Shown in pieces: positions 34,301-46,521 of a stretch of 64,000 nt of DNA. The notes below the pieces were generated by a model. That model was not told where the DNA came from. It made no database searches and was given only the letters and a program-made list of their open reading frames with translations. The DNA lies in assembly GCF_030272615.1 (NCBI RefSeq), contig NC_081410.1:121458640-121522639 (forward strand), read 5' to 3'. Numbering within the stretch: position 1 is the stretch's first letter; the number at the start of each line of letters is the position of its first letter. The DNA comes from Cryptomeria japonica (taxonomy: Eukaryota > Streptophyta > Pinopsida > Cupressales > Cupressaceae). The translations under genes and the position numbers were made by a program.

Positions 34301-35490
34301 CAAGTGTAGTATTTCTTTAGATGGATGATGTTAGTTGGTTCGTCAAGCACATCTCCTTCTGAAGTTGTTAGCTAATAAGCACCTAATCCATAGGATAATA
34401 TGATGACATAGGGACCTAACTAGTTAGGTTCAAATTTCCCTTTCTTTTCTTGATCTTGCTGATTTCTAGGATTTTCCTTGAGTACTAGATCACCAATTTA
34501 AAAATTTTTGGGAATGACCTTGTGGTTGTAGCTTTTGCACATGCATTGCTGATATGCTTTGAGGTAAATGTAGGCATGTTGGCATCCTTCATCTAGAAGT
34601 TCTAGCTCTTGCAGTCGGTTGACTCAATACTCTTCATCCGGAATGAGGCCTTTCAAAGAGACTCTGAGAGATGGAATTTCTACCTCCAGGGGTAAAATTG
34701 CTTCTAATCCATATACCAATGAATATGGTGTAGCTCCCGTAGGTGTGCAGATGCTAGTTTTGTATGCCCAAAGTGCTGAATTGAGTTGTACGTGCCAACC
34801 TTTTCCTGCATCATTCACTGTTTTCTTGAGGATTTTCAATATTGTTTTATTGGATGCTTCGACCTGACCATTCCCCTATGGGTAGTAAGGTGTAGAGAAA
34901 CGATGTTTGATCTTGAATCTGTCACATAGTTCTCACACATCTTCATTCTTGAAAGGTCATCCATTATTTGTGATGATGGAACTGGGAATGCCATATCTAC
35001 AGATTAGATAATTAAGGATAAAAGAGGCAATTTGTTTCCCAGTCAATGTGGTCATGGGGACCGCTTCAATGCATTTGGTGAAATATTTTGTTGCAGTTAT
35101 AATGAACTTGTATCCATTTGAATATGAAGGATGTATTTTGTCGACTAAGTCCAGTCCCCACTGGTAAAAGGGCCAGGATGTTGTGAATGGCTGCAGTTCC
35201 TGTGATGGTGCATGTTTAAGATTGTCATGGATTTGGCATTTAGGACACTTCTTTGCAAAATGGTAAGAATCTTTTTCCATCGTTGGCTAGTAATATCCCA
35301 TTCTCAGGAGTTTTTTAGCAAGAGTACGACCACTTGAATGTGTGCCACAGATAGCTTCATGAACCTCTTGTAAAGCAGAGTCAGATTCATTATGATCAAG
35401 GCAACGAAGAAGAGTACCATCTAGACCTCGATGGTATAGAGTATTAGCAATGAGAGTATAACAGGAGGCTTGCCGGATAGAGTTGTGTTT
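34300..35490 (-). pseudogene. C integrase
   Basis: Minus strand. HHCC module with EVHEAICGTHSSG and AKKCPKCQIHDN, core with WGLDLVDKIHPSY (first Asp), ITNNG (second Asp lost, as in B), GNGQVEASNKT (Glu), then LKKTVNDAGKGWHVQL and LWAYKTSICTPTGATPYSLV, and the C-terminal domain with IGDLVLKENP and LGPYVI. Stops at about 35288, 34950, 34870, 34620 and further on. Close relative of the B integrase. Confidence 0.9.
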
Positions 35491-36190
35491 TTGGTTTCAG
35501 GATAGGTCAATGGGTAGGATATTGTTTTTAAGATAGTCATTTATCAATCTGTATAATGGAGAGTTAGAACTTGTCAAGGCATAGATAACATGGGATTCAG
35601 AATGGTCATAGGCTAGGGAGAATAGTTGCTCTACCAGAAACTCGTAATGACTTTGTTGCTTTGGAATTTGTAGTAGTGAAGCGATAGTAGCCATTGCATC
35701 CGTTACTTTATCATCCAACCTTGGTATTTGCTCGAAGGTGATGTGTACAAAATATTGTTTGAAATCATCCACCATTCATTTGTATGGTAGCAGCTTGTCG
35801 TCCTTCATTTGATAGTCATTGTTGATTTGATCGATGACTAGTTGTGAATCTCCATAGACTTTTAATTATATGATTCTCCATTCCACGACCATTTATATGC
35901 ATATAACCAGTGCCTCATATTCAACAACGTTATTTGTGCATGGAAACATGAGCCTATAAGATCTTGGCATGGTGTGCCTGTTAGGAGTGATGAACAGAAT
36001 GCCAGTACCTGTGCCATGTTGAGTATCGGATCCATCAAAGTATAGGGTCCATTGTTTGGTGGAAACAACAAGAACATCCTTGTCCGGAAATTTGACCTCC
36101 ATTGGTTATTTTCCAGCTAGAGGTGCTTCAGCTAGTTAAACTCCAATTACTTGTCCTTTGATAGCTCGTCACTCTGTGTAGTGGATATCA
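35491..36190 (-). pseudogene. C second (archaeal-type) RNase H
   Basis: Minus strand WTLYFDGSDTQHGTGTGILF, NNVVEYEALVICI, VYGDSQLVIDQINNDYQ and KVTDAMATIASLLQIP. The D-E-D-D residues are kept. Stops near 35775 and 35892. Confidence 0.87.
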
Positions 36191-37518
36191 AATTCACTGA
36201 GAATCATGACCCATTTAGCCAATCTGCCTGTAAGAGCTCCTTTGCTGAGCAAATATTTGAGAGGATCATTTTTTGCAACTAGCTTAATTGTGTGAGCTAG
36301 CATGTAATGCTAGAACTTTTGAGAAGCAAATACCACTGTTAGACAAGCCTTCTCAATTAATGTATAGTTCAGTTCATATCCGTTTAATGTCCTGCTGATG
36401 TAATAGATAGCTCGGTCCTTGCCTTGTTGATCTTCTTGTGCTAATAATGCCCCCAACAATATATCTATTGTTGAAATGTAGACAATGAGTGGCTTCCCTA
36501 CTATTGGCAGTACTAGAACTAGTGGGTTCATTAGATATTGCTTGATTTGATAGAATGATCCTGCACATTTGGCTTCCCATCTAAATGGTACATTTTTATG
36601 TAGCAAATGATTGACTGGTAGACTTTTATCTGCTAGTTGAGCGATGAATCGCCTGATTGACTAGAGCCATCCTTGTAGAGATCTCAGTTGGCTGATGTTC
36701 TTTGGTGGTGGCATCTCCATTATGGCTTGTACCTTTGCTGGATCCACTTCAATGCCCTTTGTTGAAACTATGTAGCCTAGTGATTTACTTGATGTTACCC
36801 CAAAGACACACTTCTTAGGGTTGAGCCTGACTTGGAATTTCTCCAATCTATCAAAAATCTTTTCTAAGATGCTTGGATGTTCTGCCTAGGTAAATGATTT
36901 AGCTAGTAAATCATCCACATAGTCTTCCATGAAGGTATGCATCATGTCATGAAAGATTGTTGTCATTGCTCATTGATAAGTTGCTCCAACATTCTTTAAG
37001 CCAAATGGCATGACATTCCAACAATATGTTCCCCAAAGACAGGTAAACAATGTTCTTTCTTGATCCTTTGGCGCTATCTTGAAATGATTATAGCCCGAAA
37101 AACTATCCATTAGTGATAGCATTGCATGGCCTACTGTGAGGTCTACAATTATGTCGATATTGGGCAAAGGAAAGTCATCCTTTGGATAGGCTTTGTTGAC
37201 ATCTCTAAAATCGGTGCAAATCCTGATGCTGCCATCTGGTTTAGATATTGGTACAATGTTGGAAATCCATTCAGCATAGTCGATAGGTCGAATAAATCTA
37301 ACGTCTAATAGTTTCTTCAGCTCAGCTTTGACCATGAGTGCTACATGTGGATTCATCTTTCTCAATTTTTTCTTCACTGGTTTAGCTCTTGGAGCAATGG
37401 ATAAGTAATGCATGATTAACTGTGGATCAATCCCGGGCATATCTACATACGACCAAGCAAAGTTGATCTGCTTTTCTTTGAAAAATTGGATAAACTCTGA
37501 TTTTTCTTCCTCTGTCAA
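36191..37518 (-). pseudogene. C reverse transcriptase and first RNase H
   Basis: Minus strand. QINFAWSYVDMPGIDPQLIM, KPVKKKLRKMNPHVALMVKA, FIRPIDYAEWISNIVPISKP, TDFRDVN, FPLPNIDIIVD and MPFGLKNVGATYQ are unbroken over 182 codons (37518-36970). YVDD is at 36921-36910 with an intact D-D pair. FQVRLNPKKCVFGVTSSKSL and MPPPKNISQLRSLQGWL follow, then RNase H with AIYYISRTLNGYELNYTLIE. Stops at about 36968, 36885, 36660 and 36308. Best preserved RT core in the window. Confidence 0.92.
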
Positions 37519-37548
37519 AGATTCTGCAAGGTGTATGTTTTTGGCTGC

Positions 37549-38830
37549 TTATGTTGTACCAATGTTGATTGATTGATTGGGCTCAATCAATATGGGTGAT
37601 CGCTCCTGATAATGGTCAAGAAGAGTGTCAAGTCTCCCATCTTTACGTGCCTTAAAAAGGTTTTCACCTTCAGATGCATCCTTTGTTTTTACTTTTTTGT
37701 GATCTAGTGTTGCCATTAACTGGTTTTCAGCAATAGATCCTTTATTTTGTTCATTTTTGCGACTGAGAAACTTGGCACTCCTCTGATTGCAGATGTCATT
37801 ACTTTGTTCACTGGTAGAGTTTGTTTCCGAGTTGATGGTACACAAGTAATGGATAATGGATTCATCATTTGGGAAAATTGGTATGTCATGATTTTGAGGT
37901 GCGTCCTAGTCTATGAGGTCAGGAAAGATAAGGGGTAAAGAGTCATTAGGTGGATCAAGCTCAGCTGTTGTCAATGTCAGGATGGAGGTATCATCGTGGT
38001 TGGCCGAAATATTAAATACGTTAAGGATTTCATCAAGGTCTTCAATGGTATCATCTTCTATGTAGACTTGCTCATAATGTCGCTGCTCATTTTCCTCGGC
38101 GTCATAGATATTATGTGGACCAAATTCAAGTAGTCTAGGTTTTGTGTCGTGTTCTTCTTGAGAGATGGGTGTATGACTATCATTTGCAGCAATATCTTCT
38201 GTAACATTAGAACAACTTCCCCATTCATAGTCATTTGAATCAGTCTTAGAGGTATTATCCCAGATTCTGGTAGTGCTGTGGACAGCTAAGTTGTAGGGTG
38301 AAAACAAGTCTTTGATGATTGATACAAGTCTTATAGTTTTCTCTAATTTTGTGTCAAGTCCTGCTTCCACTCTTTGCATTTGTTCATATACTTTCTCTCC
38401 TCGGGGAGGAATAATATTATCAGGAGGTGATTCCTCTTTGTCGAACACTGGCTCTTGAACATGATGTACTTCAACAGTAGATGCTTCCTTCTTTTGATTG
38501 ATGGGCTTCCCTTGATGTTGCTTTCTTTCTTGATATTCTTGTTATTTACATATTGTCGTTGCTGATTCAAATAGTGCTTCTTGCCATGAGTCCTCCTTGT
38601 ATTTCTTCTTTGCCTTCCACTGATATTTTTGGTATTTGTTTGGTGTCTTCCTGGGTGGTAGAGTGTGTTCATAGCCCAATCCTGTTTTGTCTTTACTGAA
38701 TTATGAAGGAGGATCTAACATTTCTGTGATGCCTTCCTGACACTTGTCCTTAGGTCCTTTGCCATTGTATCCCATTTCTTGCATGATTAAGTAGCCTTTT
38801 CCATACAGGTGTGTTGGTATAGCTACTTCC
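37549..38830 (-). pseudogene. C pol linker with degenerate G-patch
   Basis: Minus strand. The linker (38448-37549) is rich in acidic residues. Upstream, near 38830-38750, MQEMGYNGKGPKDKCQEGI resembles a G-patch that has lost part of its glycine pattern. Frameshifts near 38450 and stops at 38700 and 37905. Confidence 0.65.
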
Positions 38831-39258
38831 ATAGTAGTCACTCTGTCTTCTTCCTCATCCTTGTATAGCCAACTAAGGATGTCTTTTTCCTCTGATTCAT
38901 GTGCTAGAGTGCCTAGTTGGATAAATTTGCCATCAAACTTGGTGATGGGTTGTGTTGCTTTATGTGTTGATGTTGTAGGTAATCAATGAGATTTAGGTGA
39001 TGTCGGTAAGTTGCCTAAACACAAAGGTTTTAAAGAGTATTCTCCCATGCCTTGCTCTTTGATTTTCATTTTCTGCTTGAAATCCATAGATAGCGATTTA
39101 GACTTTTCTTGCTAAATATTTGGTGCTGAGGAACTTTGTTTTTCTCTATTATGTGGAACCAAGCTGTCTTGGGCTGCCCCCATAACATTACAATGTTGAA
39201 ATGGGTTATGATCTATTGATATTGAAATCTCTTGTCCATTGTAGGGGAACATAACACA

Positions 39259-39700
39259 CTAGTGATAAGTAGAAGGTACTTCTTGCATTTCATGTATCCA
39301 AGGTCGACCCAATAAGATATTATATGTGAGGTCTATGTCTAAGACTTGGCATATGGTGTCTTTTTGTATTGGTCCTACTCGAATTGGTAGCATTATTGTT
39401 CCTTTGGGTGATCTCTCTTCATCATCATATGCTTTGATAGTGATCTTTTTGCATGGATCAATAGATTGTTCAGAGAAGCCTAATGCACAGATAAGTTTCA
39501 AGCTACAAATATTGAGTCCAACTCCTCCATCGATTAGTACTCTTTTGACTTGATGCTTGTAGACCAAGACTTCAATGTGGAGTGGAGTATTGTGTGGATG
39601 GCTCAAGGAGATATTATCATGCTTAGAAAAGGTAGGGCTATGAGGCCCTGTCATTTGAGCCACCATGGCTTGGAATTTCTCAGCATCTAGATCTTAAGGT
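39259..39700 (-). pseudogene. C retropepsin-like protease
   Basis: Minus strand. LHIEVLVYKHQVKRVLIDGG is followed by VGLNICSLKLICALG, KAYDDEERSPKGTIMLPIRV and NILLGRPWIHEMQEVPSTYH. Catalytic Asp retained in LIDGG. Preceded by the conserved helix QYDLVSQLHKTHAQISILEL (39830-39760). A stop at 39694 separates the two parts. Confidence 0.88.
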
Positions 39701-39709
39701 ACATTTGTT

Positions 39710-41763
39710 TCCTATAGTGCTAATTCTAAGATGTTTTTGTGTTTTGGCAAAAGTTTTAGCAACTCTAGTATAGATATTTGAGCATGAGTTTTGTGCAGTT
39801 GACTGACTAGATCATATTGAATTTTGGATATGGAGTTTGTTGTTGACATATGCCCATTCAAGACATATTTTTGAGCTCTGGTTGTTACATTGACAGATTC
39901 ATGTTCACGCTTGTCTTTGATTGTGATGACCTTTACTTGATTGTCCTCGGCTGATACATGATTGATGGTGTTATTGTATATGTGATTGATACGAGCTCCA
40001 CGTGTATCATTTGAGGTTGAAGCTCCATCCTTGTTGTAGTTTGGAAGAGGATTATTAAAGGCTCCATGGTCACTGTTTGTTTTGAGACCATCGATTGTTA
40101 AATCGCCTCTATCAATCATGTCCTGAATAATGTTTTTCAGTCTCATGCAATCATTTGTTTGATGACCTTTGTTGCGAAGAAAATCACAAAAGTGTGAGTC
40201 ATTCCACCAGGGTGGTTTTATTTGTGGTTCAAAGTTGTTGATCGCTGGTAAGGAGATAATTTTGTTTGCTAGGAGTTCTCTGAATGCTGAATCCAATGAT
40301 TGCCCTAGTGGTGTATAAATGCATTTTGGAAAGTTGTTGGTGTTACCTCATGAGTTTGTATTTGGTCCTCGATTAGTGTTATTGCTTTGGGTATTGTTGG
40401 CGTTGTTTGCGTTGAGATGATCTTGATTGGCATTTGGTGCATAAGTGTTAGTGCCTTGGTTAGCACCTTTTGGATTCTTTGTAGCTTAAGGATTACCTGA
40501 TAATGCCAACACTGGTTGCTTGGATTTTGCATCATTTGATTCATTTCCTCCTTCATTTCCAGTGTTTTTGTTTCTGGTCCAGAATCTGGATTTATCTAAG
40601 TTGTTGTTTTTTTGGTTACTGTAGTTGGATGAATTTGTTCCTTCTTTGAAGAATTTCAATGTTCCTTTCTTGACACATGCTTCCTCTACTTAGATGCCAT
40701 TTTCAATCAATTTGGAAAAATATGGTATGCATTGAAGTTTGAGTATGTAACTCATGTCACTATTCAAGTTGTCGATGAAAAGATCCATCTTTTCTTTTTC
40801 GGGCACATCTCGAAGATATCTCGAAACCATACGTCACTAATGTTGAAGGAATACCATGAATGTTTCATTGTTTTTCTACTTGGTGTTACAGACATCTAGC
40901 ATAGTGATAGCATGTTGAATGTTGTGAGAATATTGAGTTATGAATTTGTTGACTAATTCATCAAATGATCTGACAGGAGGTGTGATTTTGGATAACCATT
41001 CCATTGTTTGTCCTCCCAAGATTCTTGGGAATAACCTCATCAAATAGGTGTCATCATGGGAAAATTCAAGACTCATGGTACAAAATTCCTAAACATGATC
41101 ACGAGGATCGCTTATCCCATCATATTTGTCAAATTTGTGAATATCGGAGTTTGGGGGAAAAGGTACCATGTTTAACCGTCTGTCAAAAGGATAAAGACAA
41201 ATTTCAATGAAGGAGTACCGTACTATTGTCCCTTGTTGCATGTCTTGCATTTGTCTTTGCAACATTTGCATTTGTTGAGTGAGAGCAATCAAAAGTGCAT
41301 TTTCCTACCGAGGGAAGAGTTCTTCCCTCACATTGTTTCTAAGTTGGAATGTTGTGTGCAGAGGTATGTTTTGCTCAGGGATGTTTTGCTCGAGCAAATC
41401 CTATTCTGGTGGATTTTGCTCAGGTATGTTTTGTTCAGGGTCACGTGCTTCCTTCTCTCTTTGTCGTTCTTGATAATCATAATGTCGAGACCTTGTTCCA
41501 AATATGTTAGTATCGAAGTCTTTAGGGAGTTTAACTCCTTTGCTTGTGAGCATGAGTAAGTATTTCTCTTTGTCATTTTCCATGAGTCTTTCCAGAATTT
41601 TTTGAAACAAAGCGTTTTCTTGACACTCTTGGCGGAGTTCCTCAGAAATTTCGGTGTCTTCTAGATTTGGACATTCGAAAGGGTTTGATAATCTTCAATC
41701 CATGTTGGACTCTGGTTGCATTTCACTTTGTTTGTTTCGTTGAGAGCGAGTAACAATGGACAT
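39710..41763 (-). pseudogene. C gag
   Basis: Minus strand from ATG 41763 (MSIVTRSQRNKQSEMQ), matching the TRS start in B and D. Order: N-terminus with TGA near 41695; coil with repeated PEQN pentapeptides (41450-41360); QQMQMLQRQMQDMQQ coiled coil; capsid part with FDKYDGISDPRDHV, TAG, FDELVNKFITQYSHNI and MLDVCNTK; spacer in several frames; zinc knuckle CDFLRNKGHQTNDC at 40188-40147, where Leu replaces the usual His/Cys in position 4. At least four stops or frameshifts. Confidence 0.87.
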
Positions 41764-42324
41764 CTAGTAGAAACTTTATGTGACAAAGGGAATAAACTCC
41801 TCTTCGATGTTTTGCTCAGGGGTCGGTAGTTCAAATCAAGGTATATCGTAAGTGATGCACACTTCAGGGAATAAAGCTAGATTGATCTTTCCTCCTTGAT
41901 TTAGGCGTTGATTGAATGTTGATTTTTGACAGAATGCTCTACTCTTGAATGGTTCCTTATCAAATTCGTTTGTTTTGTCTTGAAGATACAAGTGCATATG
42001 ACGAAGGAATGTTCGATGAGATTTGAAGAGTTGGTGATTGATGTATAAAAATTTATTTCATTTGCCAAGTTTCAGAGAATTGGGTTGTTGTTTCCTCAGC
42101 TTAGTGTTATGATAAATACTCTTTCTTCTCAGAATATGAGGATTAGTCATGCACAAGCGATCAATTGTTTCCTTTGTTTTGTTTTGGATTTACTTATCTT
42201 GTTTAGAAAATTAAGCCTTACTTTATCAAATGAAGGTTTAGATGCCCCCTCATGACAAAGTGTGTCAAATGATATGGAATAGGAGCTTTCTTGATATGGA
42301 AACTCAATTTGACAACTTGGAGTT

Positions 42325-42516
42325 TAAAACAAGTATGTTTTTGGATAGAAATCCATTTGATTGAAGGACCTTTTGATGCGTGCGATGATGTTTCCTGATT
42401 TTGATAGGAGAGATGCGTTTTAAAACAAGTATGTTTTTGGATAGCAATCCATTTGATTGAAGGACCTTTTGATGCGTGTGATGATGTTTCCTGATTTTGA
42501 TAGGAGAGATGCATTT
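42325..42516. repeat. 96-bp tandem duplication in C leader
   Basis: Two nearly identical copies starting taaaacaagtatgtttttgg at 42325 and 42421. Differences are tagaaatcc against tagcaatcc and gcgtgcg against gcgtgtg. Confidence 0.93.
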
Positions 42517-42699
42517 TATCTTGCGACTAGTTTTCAGATTTTGACAACTTTTTTTTACGAAGAACTTGCTTTGGGAATAGTTTTTGATACTCTGTTTTGA
42601 TTCTCTGTTTGATGAAGTTCAAACTGAGGAAAGAAAACTTCCTAAATTATTTTCAGATTTTTCAAAAATAGCCTCTGATTTGCCCCCTGTTTTCTTAGT

Positions 42700-43080
42700 T
42701 TTTGCTACACGCTAAGACAGAAACGCAATGCGCTACTAAATTTCCTCAATGCGCTAGAGAACAGACTCCACGCACTAAGCTGCCCTCTAGTGACGTGCTA
42801 ACTGGTTGTTTTGAATTTTTTTTGGTGTAAAAGGCTATGCACTAATATGGGCTGCCAATGCGCTAACTGTTGGTCTCTACAAGCTAATTCTTGATCCCCA
42901 CACGCTAGGTTGTTGCTTCAACGCGCTAGAATGTTTCCAGAAAGCGCTAAGTTTGAACTGCTAGTATTGGATCTTGATGAAGCACTAAAGTTTAGAATGA
43001 ATGCGCTAAACTGATGTTCGACTGCGCTAAAGGATGGTTTCTACGCGCTAAGAAGTTGCTCTTACATGCTAGACTGCCCT
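42700..43080. repeat. TGCGCTA word array 1 in C leader
   Basis: Eight exact gcgcta words and about as many one-base variants (acgcta, gcacta, gtgcta, atgcta) spaced roughly 15-35 bases, always in the same orientation. Confidence 0.8.
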
Positions 43081-44594
43081 GATAGTTTGACTTGGTAGTT
43101 TTTCTGTAATTTTTGGAACTTTGTTTTCAATGATGATGGATGATTTTTTGAAGTAATAAATGAAAGCATGACACAAAAGAAGCAACCATTTTGCTTAGTC
43201 TAAACAATGAGTGTATGTTCTGCGAGGATGTGTTCAAATCCCCAATGTTTTAATAGGTTTAGATACAACAACATACAATTCAGTCATACTATTTATTCAA
43301 GGGTCATAAGTAATATCATAGCCCACTAGTCTCGATACTCCATCAGCTCAAACAACCTTGTCACCCCCTAGGGGGCGCTCATTTTTTTTGTCTTTTGCCA
43401 GAAATTAACCCAAAGTGAATTGTTTCACAATTGAGTAGTTATCTTGGGAGAGATATGCTGAGTGATCTTGGGGGTGGATTCTTCCCCACCCTTGCACTAT
43501 GATATTACAAATGTTTGAATATTGACTCGGCTCAAAGTTTCTATGCTAAAGTTCGTAATCAGGCTTCTCATTCGGCCGTCAGTGATAAACTCCCTCAAGA
43601 GGCTTCCCAACCTTTAGAACAAAAGCTTTATATATCTCAAGGATACTGGGGAAGGCTAATCGATGTGCGCAACCGTTGAAAAGGACTTTCGTCTCTTTCC
43701 ACTTTTGATTATAGTGGGTTGGAACACTTGGCGTCAAAGTCGTTTCCCACTTAGGTCGTTCCCTTCACACCGACCAAAGAATGGCTTTAAGATTTTTTCA
43801 ACCCCTCGGGAAGGCATGCCTGCTAAAGGATTTAATGCAATAAACACTGAAAGCGTAAGAGTGGTCTATCTTTTTGATCACCTAGTTAAGGGGAAAGCAT
43901 ATTCCTTCCAATTTCGCAGCAAAGCAAACAAGTGTTCTTTTTAACTTTTTATTGCAATGATTTGGTAAAATATATATGGAGATGTTGCTCCACAAAAACA
44001 TGGTGTTATTTTTTATCCCTTTAAAGCAATGATTATCTGATCTAGTAAAGGAACCTGGTCAACCAAGCAAAACTCTGATTTGGCATCAACAAAATAAAAT
44101 CGGCGAAAGGGGAAGAACTTCCCTCTTTAACTTTGAACGAATTTGGACAAATGAAGTTCTTTTACCTCGAATTTTTTTTAAAAGTTGATCCTTTTATGCA
44201 CCAAAGGATGGTGAGGTTCTTTTTAAAGCTCTTTGTTTGCAAAAATAGAAAGATTGTCTTGTTCTTTTTAGAGCCCAAAATCAAAATTTTTCTCCTAAGA
44301 AAGCAAGAAAGATGTTTTTGTTGTTCTTTTTATTTGCCCAAAATAAAGATGAATTCAATTTTATTAAAACAAGAATTAAAAGACTCTAAATTTTTAACTA
44401 ACTTATCTAAGTTAGTAAAAAAATTCAAACTATTGTAACTCTTAAAATAAAAATGAGCTCCAACCTGTAAGAAACTGTCAGAAATTCTGCAAAATATCAA
44501 TCAAAACAGTTAGAAAAACCTTGGCTTTTGAGGACTTATACAAATTTAAATTTAATCTCGGTTACAATTTAATTTTTGTCTTTTGTTTGTGATG

Positions 44595-44835
44595 CGGTAC
44601 AGAAAAGACTGTATGCGCTACAGGATAACTGGGATGCGCTATTGGATAGACCCGATGCGCTGAGATATTTTTTGAATGCGCTACTCTGTTAATTTCCCAT
44701 GCTGAGACCTACAGGAAAAATGTTAAAAATTATATGCGCTAAGGGATGGTTTGTACGCGCTAGGAGATGAGTCCCACATGTCGAACAGTGTACTGGATGT
44801 GCTAGAATGTTAACCGGAGGCGCTAAGGGATGTTC
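44595..44835. repeat. TGCGCTA word array 2 in C leader
   Basis: Six exact gcgcta words, plus gcgctga and gtgcta, in 240 bases, same orientation as array 1. Confidence 0.8.
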
Positions 44836-44911
44836 CCCATGTGCCAATTCTTGTTTCCCGCGTACCTGCAAAAGTGGTTAGATTCAAAAACCAATTTGAT
44901 TAATGGGGTTA

Positions 44912-44933
44912 AGCCCCACAGTGGGTGCCGAAA
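44912..44933 (-). other. C primer binding site candidate
   Basis: Minus strand CGGCACCCACTGTGGGGCT follows the LTR end. It resembles the TGGCGCCCACCGTGGGGC type PBS seen in plant LTR elements, with differences. Confidence 0.65.
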
Positions 44934-44934
44934 A

Positions 44935-46416
44935 TGTATGCGGGAAAAGTGGGTCAATGAAAATCAAAATGTAAAAATATTGTTTCAAAGGGCTTGTCCA
45001 CACACCCACAGGACTTCTTGGTGCAAGTTATAGAGTCATGAGGAATGACTCAACGTCCCAAGTTAGGTTCCATGGTTCTCTATCTCACAAGGTCCCTCAA
45101 GCCAATGCCTTTGCTCTCAGATCACTGAACAAAGTGACTTAGGGATGACAAATGCAAGAACAAGGGATGCTTTAGATTGATTTTAACATGAATGCATCCT
45201 ATTTATGCATGATTCTACAAATGAGCTAAACTAGATTATAAGATGACAAGGTTAGTAGCAATACTATCCTAACATGATATACTAGTTATATGATTTAAGC
45301 TAATGATAATAGAAATGCTCTAAAATGCTTATTAGATTAATTCCTATTACAAAGAGAGGCTAGATGTATTGATAAAATTGAGCATAAATGAAATAATAAA
45401 AGCTTGGATCCTTTAAAATGGAGGAATGAGAGCTCTATTTATAGAAGAAACATGGCAATGGATGGTCAGGATTGAAAGTTATCAATCCATGTTCACAATT
45501 CTCACCAATAAAATGGTGACAAAAGTCAACATAAGACTGCTTGAGAGGAGATGTAAGAAGCATAAAATGCTTGAGAAAACCTCATGGTTACCTTAGAAGG
45601 TAAGGGTTAAGGTTAGGTTAGAGTTATCCAATGGATAAAGCTTTTACCCAAAAAGTAAACTCTTGTACAAAGGTTAAAGAGATAACCATGGTCAAAGCAA
45701 TGAATGCTTGATGAGACCCTTGGGTTAGATGAAAGTTGAGTTAGGCAAAAAGTCTCTAACCATGCCACTAAGGGTTAGTTAACCATTAATGGTTTGAAGA
45801 CTTTGGGGACAAATTTGTAAGAGTCCTTCCAAATTTGGGGGTATTCAACAAGTTAGCTTGTTGAAGGCATAAAGGCTTTAATGCCTTTTGAAGACTTTAC
45901 TCCAAATTTGAGAAGTGACCTCCTCAAATTTAGGGAAAGGGGATAATTGATGGGTTTAGGTTAATTGATTATAATTAGATGGATTCTAGAAGAATTTAGG
46001 AATAGGGTTAGGATGCAAGTGGGAGATGTAGGAAAATGAAAGTGGGTGAGGAAAATAGAATTTAATTGAAGTAAAATTAATTTATTTCAATTGTTGTTGC
46101 AACTTGCATTTGTAGGATTTTGCAAGTGAAGGGATTTTTAAATAAAATAAAATTTATTTAATTGGGGTAAACTATTTAATTAAATGTAAATTTAATTAAA
46201 AAGTAGAGAAAAAAGATTTAATTAAATAAAATGATTTATTCAATTAAATGACATAAAGGACTTAAGTGAATTTAAATAAATAAATTGAATAATTTATTTA
46301 ATTAAATAGAAGAATGTGAGTGATTTAATTAAATTATATTTAAATAAATAGAGTAATGAGAATAAAATGAACATTAAATATTCATTTAGGAATATGGTCA
46401 TTTTTATACGTCTATA
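44935..46416 (-). repeat. C 5' LTR (1482 bp)
   Basis: Plus-strand ends TGTATGCG and ACGTCTATA; the last CA has become TA relative to the other LTR. TATA box CTATAAATAG on the minus strand at 45435-45444. It shares the ggttaaggttaggttagag block with D's LTR. Confidence 0.94.
45435..45444 (-). promoter_or_regulatory. TATA box of C 5' LTR
   Basis: CTATAAATAG on the minus strand, identical to the one in D's LTR. Absent from C's 3' LTR through deletion. Confidence 0.7.
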
Positions 46417-46521
46417 GTTACCTTTGTGTTTGGTTCTAGCACTTATAAACTATCCAAGATGGATGGTACACCACTCAAGGAGCCTATGGATGTCATCCAT
46501 TTGCATTAATATTATGCTTAG
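46417..46521 (+). pseudogene. Element A integrase C-terminal end
   Basis: After the second copy of gttac the plus strand reads FVFGSSTYKLSKMDGTPLKE then PMDVIHLH and YYA before the stop at 46519. B's integrase ends with the same kind of motif (DPMNIMHLKRFYA), so this is the true end of A's pol, parted from 28213 by element C. A TAA at 46507 is an extra stop. Confidence 0.85.

Larger units (their letters stand above)
41764..44911 (-). other. C untranslated leader (3.1 kb)
   Basis: No supported coding region. Contains a 96-bp tandem duplication, two fields of gcgcta words, and blocks shared with D's leader around 43980-44340. Confidence 0.75.
28214..46416 (-). mobile_element. Element C: complete Tat-type Ty3/gypsy LTR retrotransposon with antisense PMD gene (18.2 kb)
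   Basis: Minus-strand element. 5' LTR 46416-44935, PBS, leader to 41764, gag from 41763, protease, G-patch remnant, RT, two RNase H domains, integrase to about 34300, then a 5 kb 3' region holding a plus-strand plant mobile domain gene, then PPT and 3' LTR 29193-28214. TSD gttac on both sides. YVDD is intact but gag and pol have many stops. It is inserted near the end of A's integrase, and A's frame continues across it. Confidence 0.95.

Noticed and set aside
41233..41559. Plus-strand open stretches at 41233-41559 with repeated CSG/MFCSG motifs.
   Set aside because: They are the antisense shadow of the PEQN repeat in C gag.
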